Below, piece by piece: positions 7,562 to 14,204 of a stretch of 16,414 bases of DNA (the stretch's first letter is position 1; each line of letters opens with the position of its first letter). Origin of the DNA: Planctomycetaceae bacterium (GTDB taxonomy: Bacteria > Planctomycetota > Planctomycetia > Pirellulales > Thermoguttaceae); NCBI GenBank assembly GCA_031256755.1, contig JAIRPZ010000015.1:1-16414 (forward strand). The letters are read 5' to 3'. The notes beneath the pieces are model-generated. The model saw nothing but the letters and a program-made list of their open reading frames with translations. It did not search any database and had not been told where the DNA came from. The translations under genes were made by a program, and so were the position numbers.

Positions 7562-8461
7562 TTATTTTGCCAGTTTTTCGGCAAACTGTTTCATACTTTT
7601 CAGTATATCGCGATCCAGCGGAGAATGAATCACCAGTTCCGCTTTGACGGCTTCCGCAAGGGCTTTCGCCGATGACGGGTGAAATTCCGGCTGAACAAAA
7701 ATGACCGGCGGACGCTCCAGTTTTTTAATGATCTCAATCAATTCCGCAATTTGCTGCGGCTTCGGCGATTTTCCCTCAAATTCAACTGCCCGCTGCACCA
7801 ACTGAAATTCATCACAAAAATAACCATAAGCCGGATGCAAAACGAAAACCTGCCGTTCCCGAACCGGTTTCAGCAGTTCAGCAATTTCCCGCTGCAATCC
7901 GTCAATCTTTGCCTGCAATGTCTCGTAATTCTTCCGAAAAAAATCGGCTTCAGACGGCTGACATTCCTGCAAAACATTCAGGACTGCCCCGGCTTCCCGC
8001 TGCAAAAGCGAAGGAGCAAACCAGATATGCGGATCCGTTTCGTGATGATGACGATGATCATGATCGGCATCCGCAGAATGCCGGTGAATCTCCAATGTCC
8101 GCAGTTCAATGCCGTCCCGCAGATCAATGACTCGGACATGCTTGGAAACGGACTGCAATTTGGGTATCAATTTTTCTTCAAAAGGCATACCGGTTCGGAA
8201 ATAGACCTTTATGCGGGAAAGTGCCGCCAACTTTTCAGGTGTAATTTGATAGGTTTCCGGTTCTTTTCCCTGCGGAACAAGAACTTCAACGCGGACTTTC
8301 CCGCCGCCGATTTGATCAATCAGGAATGCGTGCGGTTCAACGGAAACAGCAACGGTCAGCGGTGCCGGTTCTGACGGTCTTTTCTTGTCCGCTGCGCCGG
8401 GACGGCAGCCGGCACAGCCGATCATAAACACTAAAAAAAGAGAAACGATTCTTTTTTGCAT
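7562..8461 (-). CDS. znuA: Zinc ABC transporter substrate-binding lipoprotein (ZnuA-like)
   Basis: The protein has 299 residues. Start ATG 8461 is chosen because the lipoprotein leader begins there (IGC at C16 or CAGC at C19 as lipidation cysteine). The fold is a cluster A-I metal-binding protein that captures Zn(II), less likely Mn(II), outside the membrane and hands it to an ABC importer. Candidate ligands are His44 in VEPHAF, His145 in DPHIWFAPS and the His of LHPAYGYF. A His/Asp-rich loop just before DPHIW (about 126-142, including DHDHRHHH) is the hallmark of zinc-specific members. No permease or ATPase gene adjoins it: downstream is an unrelated gene and upstream is a divergent DUF1080 gene. 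Zur-type control is plausible from the family, but no known Zur box is recognised. Confidence 0.9.
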   Translation of the reverse strand: MQKRIVSLFLVFMIGCAGCRPGAADKKRPSEPAPLTVAVSVEPHAFLIDQIGGGKVRVEVLVPQGKEPETYQITPEKLAALSRIKVYFRTGMPFEEKLIPKLQSVSKHVRVIDLRDGIELRTLEIHRHSADADHDHRHHHETDPHIWFAPSLLQREAGAVLNVLQECQPSEADFFRKNYETLQAKIDGLQREIAELLKPVRERQVFVLHPAYGYFCDEFQLVQRAVEFEGKSPKPQQIAELIEIIKKLERPPVIFVQPEFHPSSAKALAEAVKAELVIHSPLDRDILKSMKQFAEKLAK

Positions 8462-8480
8462 AGATTCCAAACCGGAAGAG

Positions 8481-8508
8481 TTGCTTTCCCTGCGATGTCT
8501 GCTACAAT
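8481..8508 (+). promoter_or_regulatory. Candidate promoter of the DUF1080 gene
   Basis: TTGCTT (8481-8486), a 16-bp spacer and TACAAT (8503-8508) precede a predicted start site near 8515 and a leader of about 33 nt. It overlaps, face to face, with the minus-strand znuA promoter. Confidence 0.6.
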
Positions 8509-8539
8509 GGCGGCAGATTGTTAACATCAACCATTGTAG
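8502..8539. promoter_or_regulatory. Perfect inverted repeat spanning both -10 boxes of the znuA/DUF1080 divergent region
   Basis: CTACAATGG (8502-8510) and CCATTGTAG (8531-8539) are exact inverted repeats separated by 20 bp. Each arm contains one TACAAT -10 box, one per strand, and the right arm touches the AGAGG SD (8538-8542) of the DUF1080 gene. A small palindrome TGTTAACA (8519-8526) sits between the arms. It could be a shared operator or simply two symmetric promoters. Confidence 0.5.
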
Positions 8540-8561
8540 AGGTCTTTATGCGGATGAGCAA
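8533..8561 (-). promoter_or_regulatory. Candidate znuA promoter, facing the divergent promoter
   Basis: On the minus strand TTGCTC (8561-8556), a 17-bp spacer and TACAAT (8538-8533) match sigma-70 consensus. The -35 box lies inside the first codons of the opposite-strand DUF1080 gene. Transcription would begin near 8526, giving a leader of about 65 nt before ATG 8461. Confidence 0.5.
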
Positions 8562-9258
8562 GAGACGCGGAAGCCGCCGGCACCGCATGTTCCTGTTTTG
8601 TTTAACGTGTGCTTGTTTCACACACTCCGCCGTTCTGACGGCAGCCGAACCGATTCACTTGTTTGCCGATAAAAATCTCCGGCAGTGGCAATTCCATACC
8701 GATCAGGCGGGAATCAAAGCGGAGGACGTTTTTGCCTTCACCGAAGAAGGAACACTGACCTGCAAAGGGCAGCCCTTCGGATGGCTCGGTACAAAAAAGA
8801 TGTACAGAAATTTTCGTCTTGCTGCTGAATACCGTTGGGTCGGCGAACCGACAAACAGCGGAATTTTTGTCCGCATCACCCGGCAGCCGCAGAATACGTT
8901 TTTACCCCGATGCTGCGAAATCCAACTCAAATATCAGAATAACGGCGACCTTGTCGGACTGCACGGCATGAAATTACCGGCTCCGGCAGGCACGGCTGCC
9001 GACCGGATTATCAACCGGAACGGCGGTAAAAAAATCGGTCAACTTACCGGAGTCAAAAAACTGACCGATGCAGAATCGGAAAAAGGATCATGGAATTCGC
9101 TGGAGATTTTTTGCCATAACGGTTTAATCGTTGTCGTTGAAAACGGCAAAATGGTTAATTGGGTGCTTGATGCCGAACCGTCCGCCGGTTTTATCGGTTT
9201 TCAGTCCGAAGGAGGCGGAGTCGAATTCCGTAATGCCGTGTTGTCTGTCATTCGTTAG
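8548..9258 (+). CDS. Secreted DUF1080 / 3-keto-disaccharide hydrolase-family protein
   Basis: The protein has 236 residues. Start ATG 8548 has the SD AGAGG five bases upstream; ATG 8554 is a close alternative and TTG 8518 is rejected as too far upstream. After a basic N-terminus, a hydrophobic leader (about 14-33, cleavage near LTAA) directs export. The mature part has the jelly-roll (concanavalin-like) pattern of DUF1080: an LFADKNLRQW opening, the YRNFRLAAEYRW strand, NSGIFVRI, CEIQLKYQNN, GSWNSLEI and a closing GFIGFQSEGGGVEFRNAVL. Characterised relatives hydrolyse 3-keto-glycosides during sugar breakdown, and the family is greatly expanded in planctomycetes. The substrate here is unknown. 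It is followed after 8 bp by a binding-protein gene, so the two probably share a transcript. Confidence 0.85.
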   Translation: MRMSKRRGSRRHRMFLFCLTCACFTHSAVLTAAEPIHLFADKNLRQWQFHTDQAGIKAEDVFAFTEEGTLTCKGQPFGWLGTKKMYRNFRLAAEYRWVGEPTNSGIFVRITRQPQNTFLPRCCEIQLKYQNNGDLVGLHGMKLPAPAGTAADRIINRNGGKKIGQLTGVKKLTDAESEKGSWNSLEIFCHNGLIVVVENGKMVNWVLDAEPSAGFIGFQSEGGGVEFRNAVLSVIR

Positions 9259-9266
9259 CCGCAGAG

Positions 9267-10133
9267 ATGAGTTTCCGCTTTCATTTTCGGTTTTTGTTTG
9301 TATTCTTCTTGTGTTCCGGCTGCGGGCAGACACCGGAGAATACCCGTACGGAACCGCCGCAGCGTATTATTTCTACGCTGCCGAGCATTACGGAAGTTTT
9401 GTTCGACATCGGTATCGGCGATAGAATTGTCGGAGATTCTGCTTTTACGAAATATCCGCCGGAAGCCGCAGCGATTGAAAAAATCGGCGGATTATATGAT
9501 ATGAACCGGGAAAAAATCCTTTCTTTGAAACCGGATTTGATGATTTTCTCCGATGAAAGTACCGCAACAGCCCGGACATTTTCGGTACCGGTCTTGTTTG
9601 TGAATCACCGGACGCTTGAAGGAATGTTGGAATCTTACCGGATTATCGGGCAGCATTTCGGCGGCCGGATACAAGAGCAGTCCGTCAAGAAACAAAAAGA
9701 ATTGCAGAACAAACTGGATGCGTTGGCGGCGAAAAGAAAAGGGAAGAAAGCGGTACGGACGCTGATCAGTATTGACCGGTCACGCGGGACGGGAAGGATA
9801 CAAAATCTTTTTGCTGCCGGTTCGGAATCTTTTCTGAACGATGTTGTTGTTTTGGCGGGCGGTGAAAATGTGGCGGCTTCGACAGGACTGCCGGTTCCTG
9901 TTCTTTCGGCGGAGGGGGTGATACAGTTTGCGCCGGAGGTGATTATTGATTTACAAATCAGCGGGGAAAATACGGCACAGAATTTAGCCGACTGGCAATC
10001 GCTTGGGGGGAAAGTTCCTGCGGTCAAGAACCGCCGGTTTCTGGTTTTAACGGAGGATTATGCGAGCATTCCCGGTCCGCGGACACCGTTGCTGGTTGAA
10101 AAGATTGTTCAATATTTTGAATTGTCGGACTGA
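9267..10133 (+). CDS. Periplasmic/lipoprotein substrate-binding protein, BtuF/FepB type (cobalamin or iron-chelate uptake)
   Basis: The 288-residue protein begins 8 bp after the DUF1080 stop. The leader (1-18) ends CSGC, giving lipidated Cys19. The body is the helical-backbone binding-protein fold: RIISTLPSITEVLFDIGIGDRIVGDS, then GGLYDMNREKILSLKPDLMIF, and in the second lobe VLAGGENVAA and PEVIIDLQ. This pattern is shared by BtuF (vitamin B12) and ferric-siderophore binders. The SxTE motif and the Y-P pair resemble BtuF-like members, but the ligand cannot be fixed by eye. No permease or ATPase gene is present, so it probably works with a transporter encoded elsewhere. Sharing an operon with a DUF1080 protein is unusual and its meaning is unclear. 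Confidence 0.85.
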   Translation: MSFRFHFRFLFVFFLCSGCGQTPENTRTEPPQRIISTLPSITEVLFDIGIGDRIVGDSAFTKYPPEAAAIEKIGGLYDMNREKILSLKPDLMIFSDESTATARTFSVPVLFVNHRTLEGMLESYRIIGQHFGGRIQEQSVKKQKELQNKLDALAAKRKGKKAVRTLISIDRSRGTGRIQNLFAAGSESFLNDVVVLAGGENVAASTGLPVPVLSAEGVIQFAPEVIIDLQISGENTAQNLADWQSLGGKVPAVKNRRFLVLTEDYASIPGPRTPLLVEKIVQYFELSD

Positions 10134-10230
10134 AGGTTTTTCCTTGTCCCCCTCCGGCTTGACCGGGAATTTTTATCAGTTATCGTACTCCTGTCCTTTA
10201 TAAAATGAAACGGTTTATCATCTGTTTTTT

Positions 10231-11520
10231 TCATAAAGACGCGAATGAATGTGAAGGAGGCGTTCCGCAAACTTTTCCCCGGCAAATGTCTCCGTCAACA
10301 GATTCGATATAAATCGGCACGAGATGCCCGCTCATGGGCTGCGGCAGATCAAACCGGACATCCATATACCGGCTGCACGTGCCGCCCGCTGCATGCCCGA
10401 CTGCGGTTTCGCACAAGACCGTTTCCTTCATTCCGATCAGCGAAGCCGCATATTGACAGCGCAAAGAACCGGCAATGTCCGCAAGATAAGCCGACCGCCG
10501 TTTTTGTTCTTTCGGCGGAACAGGATTCGGCATCGCCGCCGCTGCCGTGCCGCTGCGTTTACTGTAACGAAAAATATGCACTTTGGAAAAACGGAGACGC
10601 TGAACGGCATCAACGGTTTCCTGAAACTCTTCGTCCGTTTCTCCCGGAAAACCGGTAATAATATCGGTTGTCAATGCCAGCCGGTCAAACCTCGCCAGAA
10701 TCTCTTCACACCGGTTCACAAACGGTTCACAAAGCCAACGCCGGTTCATCCGCTGCAAAACACTGCTGCTGCCGCTCTGCATCGGCAAATGAAGATGATG
10801 ACAAATCCGGTCAGGATAACGTAACATTAAATCAATCAAGTCATCAGAAACCTCAACGGCTTCAATACTGGAAAACCGGAGACGGAATTCTTCCGGTAAA
10901 TCCGCCGCACGGCGGACAAGTTCCGTAAGGTTTGTTGTTTCGGCAGTCCTGCCGCTCATATCAACACCATAATATCCCAAATGGATGCCGGTCAAAACAA
11001 TTTCCCGATAACCGGTTCGGACAAGTGCTTGCATTTCGGCAAGAACATCATCCATCCGCCGGCTTTGCCGTACAGGACGGACTTTTGGAATAATGCAGTA
11101 CGCACAGCCGTTATTGCAGCCATCCTGAATTTTAAGAAACGCCCGATGTCTGCCGCCGAAGGAAGTGATACCTGCCGGAACGCTGCGGATATTTAATTGC
11201 TGCAAAAAATCAGGCAGTTTGGATTTATCGGTGAGGATATGAGATACGCCGCCGATTTTTAGTACGGCATCGGGCTGATGCGTGACGGAACATCCCATCA
11301 CGGCCACTTTTGCACCGGGATTTTCTTTAATCAGTTTCCGAATGATTTTCCGGCTTTTTGCATCGCTTTCGGCGGTTACGGTACATGTATTGACAATAAC
11401 AAGATCGGCAGACATACCGTTTTCCGCTTCAATAAAACCGGATTGCAGCAGAGCGGAACGGACAAGTTCCGTTTCATATTGATTGACTTTGCAGCCGAGT
11501 GTGGCGAGACGAAAAAACAT
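10231..11520 (-). CDS. mtaB: tRNA (N6-threonylcarbamoyladenosine-37) methylthiotransferase
   Basis: The 429-residue radical-SAM enzyme adds a methylthio group to t6A37 of ANN-decoding tRNAs in the cytoplasm. The N-terminal MTTase domain has LGCKVNQYE (Cys10), NTCTVT (Cys46) and MGC (Cys77), which hold one [4Fe-4S] cluster. The radical-SAM motif GCNNGCAYC gives Cys135, Cys139 and Cys142 for the second. HLPMQSGSSSVLQRMNR and DIITGFPGET are typical central motifs, and the last 60 residues fit a TRAM RNA-binding domain. NTCTVT with the KVNQYE start distinguishes MtaB from MiaB and RimO. Start ATG 11520 gives the canonical N-terminus; longer in-frame extensions run across the promoter. It converges with the BtuF-like gene and is divergent from the nuclease/helicase pair. 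Confidence 0.95.
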   Translation of the reverse strand: MFFRLATLGCKVNQYETELVRSALLQSGFIEAENGMSADLVIVNTCTVTAESDAKSRKIIRKLIKENPGAKVAVMGCSVTHQPDAVLKIGGVSHILTDKSKLPDFLQQLNIRSVPAGITSFGGRHRAFLKIQDGCNNGCAYCIIPKVRPVRQSRRMDDVLAEMQALVRTGYREIVLTGIHLGYYGVDMSGRTAETTNLTELVRRAADLPEEFRLRFSSIEAVEVSDDLIDLMLRYPDRICHHLHLPMQSGSSSVLQRMNRRWLCEPFVNRCEEILARFDRLALTTDIITGFPGETDEEFQETVDAVQRLRFSKVHIFRYSKRSGTAAAAMPNPVPPKEQKRRSAYLADIAGSLRCQYAASLIGMKETVLCETAVGHAAGGTCSRYMDVRFDLPQPMSGHLVPIYIESVDGDICRGKVCGTPPSHSFASL

Positions 11521-11543
11521 AATTGCCGAAAAAATACATCTCC

Positions 11544-11572
11544 ATTCTATCATGAACAATCGCACGCCGCAA
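11544..11572 (-). promoter_or_regulatory. Promoter of mtaB
   Basis: On the minus strand TTGCGG (11572-11567), a 17-bp spacer and TAGAAT (11549-11544) are well placed. The predicted leader is roughly 17 nt before ATG 11520, with no SD. Confidence 0.5.
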
Positions 11573-11648
11573 CGGGACGATTTTCTGCCGCTGCCTGCCC
11601 TTGCTGAACGGACAGAATTCCAGCCGCCACCGGAGAGAACAAATAGGG

Positions 11649-11654
11649 TATAAT
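11649..11654 (+). promoter_or_regulatory. -10 box of a leaderless transcript
   Basis: A perfect TATAAT lies seven bases before the ATG at 11662, the same arrangement as for hisS. No clear -35 hexamer is seen at 16-18 bp, and no SD is present. Confidence 0.5.
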
Positions 11655-11661
11655 AAGACGG

Positions 11662-12078
11662 ATGAACCAATTATACTACGGCGACAGTTTAGAAGCCGCA
11701 AGAGCATTCGCCTACAAGCAGGACGACCGGCTGCGCAAAGAGTTTGAGAAGCGGGCGATTCTCACATACACAGACAATCGTGCCAAAATCAATGATAAGA
11801 AGGGGGCAGACAGAGGAATTGACGGCATTGCTTACATTGCCGGCGGTTCGGTATTGTTTTCGGGGAAATCGGGCAGCGTCTCGGTAAAAGATATTCGGGA
11901 TTTTCGGACGGTCATTGAGCGGGCAAAGGCATCGGCAGGAATTTTTATTACGCTTGAAGAACCGGCAAAACCGATGTTGCAGGCGGCGGAGTTCGGATAT
12001 TTGCCCGTGCCGGAACAAGTTGTTAAATCAGCGGTAAAAAAGAAGAGCGATGACAAACAGCAATACTTAACCATTTGA
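11662..12078 (+). CDS. Internally deleted DNA methyltransferase-nuclease: Mrr/PD-(D/E)XK-like domain with a methyltransferase N-terminal stub
   Basis: The protein has 138 residues. The first ten (MNQLYYGDSL) match the classic start of type III-like adenine DNA methyltransferases, but the AdoMet-binding and DPPY/F catalytic parts that should follow are absent. The sequence passes straight into the C-terminal restriction-endonuclease-like domain seen in the long versions: KKGADRGIDGIAYI, then LFSGKSG, then VKDIRDFRTVIERAKASAGIFITLEEPAKPM. GIDG plus the SGK motif can supply Asp and Lys of a PD-(D/E)XK-type site. The frame is open throughout, so this is either a remnant created by an in-frame deletion or a minimised nuclease that is still expressed. 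A good -10 box precedes it, and a helicase gene follows after 22 bp. Confidence 0.7.
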   Translation: MNQLYYGDSLEAARAFAYKQDDRLRKEFEKRAILTYTDNRAKINDKKGADRGIDGIAYIAGGSVLFSGKSGSVSVKDIRDFRTVIERAKASAGIFITLEEPAKPMLQAAEFGYLPVPEQVVKSAVKKKSDDKQQYLTI

Positions 12079-12100
12079 TATTCAATCATTGATCATTAAC

Positions 12101-13687
12101 ATGACCATGCTTTCCCGCGAAGACCTTGCCTTTATGTATCTCGAACAGTTGCCGTTTGAACCGTATTCTTTTCAGGAAACGGCTATTTTCAGTTGGTTCT
12201 CTTCGGAACAGGGAACGCTTGTTTGCGCACCGACCGGTATGGGCAAAACATTGATTGCCGAAGCGGGGCTGTACGAAGCCATCAAGACCGGTAAGAAGGC
12301 GTATTACACTACGCCGCTCATTGCGCTTACCGAACAAAAATACCGCGAAATTCAGGCAACGCTTGAACGCTGGGGCTATTCCAAATACTATGTCGGTCTT
12401 ATTACCGGCAACCGCCGTGAAAATCCCGACGCGCCGATTCTCGTTGTTGTTGCCGAGATTTTGTTCAACCGGCTGCTGTCCAATGCGGCAGGCAAAACGC
12501 TTAATTCTTCTGCTCCGAATGATTCTTTTAACTTCGATGATGTGACAACCGTGGTGATGGACGAATTCCATCAATTTGCTGATGCAGAAAGGGGAATGGT
12601 CTGGGAATTCACGCTGCATCTTCTGCCGAAGCATGTCCGCACGCTGCTCATTTCGGCAACGGTCGGCAACGCTTACGAATTTGTGGCATGGCTTCGGGAT
12701 CATATCGGTCGGCATCTTTCACTGGTTGAATCAACCGAACGGAAAGTGCCGCTGACGTTTCAATGGATCGGCGATCAACTTTTGACAGAACAACTCGAAC
12801 TCATGTGCCGCGGCAGCGAAGAAGAACGGCTCACGCCGGCTCTTGTTTTTTGTTTCGACAGAAATGAATGTTGGAATGTTGCGGATCAAATCCGGGGACG
12901 CGATCTCATTTCGCCGGAACAGCAAAAAATTGTTACAAAAATACTGGACGATTACGGCTGCTGGAAAGAAGGGGCAGGACCGCACATCCGGCAACTGCTG
13001 ATTCGGGGAGTGGGCATTCATCATGCCGGTATTTTGCCGAAGTACCGGCGGATTGTCGAAGAACTGTTTCAGCAAAAACTGCTTTCTTTTTGTATTTGTA
13101 CGGAAACACTGGCTGCCGGTATTAACTTGCCGGCGCGGTCAGTGGTCTTGCCGAGTATCTTGAAAGGAAAACCGGGTGAAAAAAAATTGATCGAATCAAG
13201 TTCCGCACACCAAATCTTCGGCAGAGCCGGCAGACCGCAGTTTGACACACGCGGTTACGTTTTCGCTCTTGCTCATGAAGATGATGTTAAAATTGCCCGA
13301 TGGAAAGTGAAGTATGATCAGATTCCTGAAGACACGAAAGACCCGGTACTTCGGGCAATGAAAAAGAAAATGAAAAAGAAAGCACCGGTGCGGCGGACAA
13401 CGGAACAATATTGGACGGCGGATCAATTTCAGCGGTTGGAGCAGATGGCACCGGACAAATTGGCAAGTAAAGGAGTGATTCCCTGGCGGCTGCTTGCTCA
13501 TATCTTGTCGCTGGATTCCGACACGGACACACTCCGCAAGATCGCCGGACGGCGGTTGATGAGCGACAAATGGATCAAAGAGGGACAGAAAAAATTAGAC
13601 GAGATGCTGATCACGCTGCACAATGCCGGTTTCATTGAATTGCAATTAGAGAACGGGGAAACTTGGAAAAGTCCTGATAACGGTTGA
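12101..13687 (+). CDS. Superfamily 2 DEAD/DEAH-box helicase, Ski2/Hel308-like
   Basis: The protein has 528 residues. This is an ATP-dependent nucleic-acid helicase core: a Q-like FQETAI near residue 24, Walker A APTGMGKT (43-50), motif II DEFH (154-157), motif III SAT (185-187), GIHHAGILPKYRRIVEELF with TETLAAGINLPAR (motifs IV-V), and motif VI QIFGRAGRPQ from about 371. The motif V/VI wording and the DExH box put it near Ski2, Mtr4 and Hel308 proteins. A Lys-rich stretch (about 418-426) and a helical C-terminal region follow, shorter than in full Hel308. ATG 12101 is preferred over TTG 12089; ATG 12107 is also possible, and none has an SD. It lies 22 bp after the nuclease-like gene, suggesting one transcript. 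Confidence 0.88.
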   Translation: MTMLSREDLAFMYLEQLPFEPYSFQETAIFSWFSSEQGTLVCAPTGMGKTLIAEAGLYEAIKTGKKAYYTTPLIALTEQKYREIQATLERWGYSKYYVGLITGNRRENPDAPILVVVAEILFNRLLSNAAGKTLNSSAPNDSFNFDDVTTVVMDEFHQFADAERGMVWEFTLHLLPKHVRTLLISATVGNAYEFVAWLRDHIGRHLSLVESTERKVPLTFQWIGDQLLTEQLELMCRGSEEERLTPALVFCFDRNECWNVADQIRGRDLISPEQQKIVTKILDDYGCWKEGAGPHIRQLLIRGVGIHHAGILPKYRRIVEELFQQKLLSFCICTETLAAGINLPARSVVLPSILKGKPGEKKLIESSSAHQIFGRAGRPQFDTRGYVFALAHEDDVKIARWKVKYDQIPEDTKDPVLRAMKKKMKKKAPVRRTTEQYWTADQFQRLEQMAPDKLASKGVIPWRLLAHILSLDSDTDTLRKIAGRRLMSDKWIKEGQKKLDEMLITLHNAGFIELQLENGETWKSPDNG

Positions 13688-13710
13688 AGAACAGAAAAAT
13701 ACGGTACAAT
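13684..13710 (+). promoter_or_regulatory. Weak candidate promoter downstream of the helicase
   Basis: TTGAAG (13684-13689) overlaps the helicase stop codon. A 15-bp spacer leads to TACAAT (13705-13710). The spacer is short. If used, it could transcribe the 42-codon ORF with a long leader of about 150 nt. Confidence 0.25.
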
Positions 13711-13854
13711 ACGGAAAGAGCGTCAATGCTTTCTTCACATTAATCCCTCTTTCCTTTTTTATGACTCTGAAATCCGCAAAACTGCTTTTATTATACTTAA
13801 TTGGTTTGAAAAACCGGGATTGACATCATTCTGCTCCAAGATTGTTTTTTATCA

Positions 13855-13928
13855 AGGAGGCAGTCAATGGACGACTATAAATTATCAGCATCGGCGATAA
13901 TGGGACGAAAACTTCTGCGCTGCCTCCT
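13855..13928 (+). promoter_or_regulatory. Shine-Dalgarno with complementary anti-SD segment inside the small ORF
   Basis: AGGAGGCAG (13855-13863), containing a full SD six bases before ATG 13867, is perfectly complementary to CTGCCTCCT (13920-13928) in the early coding region. The mRNA could therefore form a 9-bp stem that hides the ribosome binding site. Confidence 0.4.
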
Positions 13929-13995
13929 CAAAAAACAACGGGAAGCCGGCATCGTCAAAGTTGTTATTCTGTTTGTTCTGACCAGAATGAAATAA
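13867..13995 (+). CDS. Small ORF of 42 codons with strong SD, function unknown
   Basis: It starts at ATG 13867 with AAGGAGG six bases upstream, the best SD in the window. The product is basic and ends in a short hydrophobic stretch (IVKVVILFVL) plus TRMK. I do not recognise it. Just past residue 40 the other frames read EITAAEALLISP and NTVEHYFTRYRQF, which resemble the helix-turn-helix of transposases, so this ORF may be the front of a decayed mobile-element gene with frameshifts rather than an intact small protein. TTGACA at 13820-13825 could be a -35, but no good -10 follows at 17 bp. Confidence 0.4.
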   Translation: MDDYKLSASAIMGRKLLRCLLKKQREAGIVKVVILFVLTRMK

Positions 13996-14200
13996 CAGCT
14001 GCCGAAGCATTGTTGATTTCCCCAACACTGTCGAGCATTACTTCACCCGCTATCGGCAATTTGGTAAAGGTAAGGGACTTGACTCGTTTCGAGACATAGA
14101 TTTTAATCTAACCCATGTATAGGGGCATTTATCGGAACGTAAAATTGCTGCAATAATGCGTTGTTTTTGCGAGGAGTTGACAGCGACTGCAACAGCGGCG
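13989..14200 (+). pseudogene. Probable transposase fragments (N-terminal helix-turn-helix type), degenerate
   Basis: In frame 2, the reading NTVEHYFTRYRQFGKGKGL (14024-14080) runs to a TAG at about 14120. It is followed in the same frame by LSERKIAAIMRCFCEELTATATAAI (about 14129-14203), which resembles the N-terminus of IS1595-like transposases. The coding-like sequence stops exactly where aroA's 3' end begins. Frame breaks and the in-frame stop argue for decay. The family call is by eye and tentative. Confidence 0.35.
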
Positions 14201-14204
14201 ATTG

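Noticed and set aside
10134..10230. Possible terminator CCGG-cttga-CCGG followed by TTTTT between the BtuF-like gene and mtaB
   Set aside because: The stem is only 4 bp and not adjacent to the T run; not convincing as a terminator in either direction.
11485..11494. GACTTTGCAG in mtaB, matching the core of the MITE terminal repeat
   Set aside because: It encodes the conserved GCKVNQ motif of MtaB, with no second terminus or interior similarity nearby; chance match.
13761..13823. 20-codon ORF MTLKSAKL... before the 42-codon ORF
   Set aside because: Too short, with no SD and no recognisable feature beyond a run of leucines.
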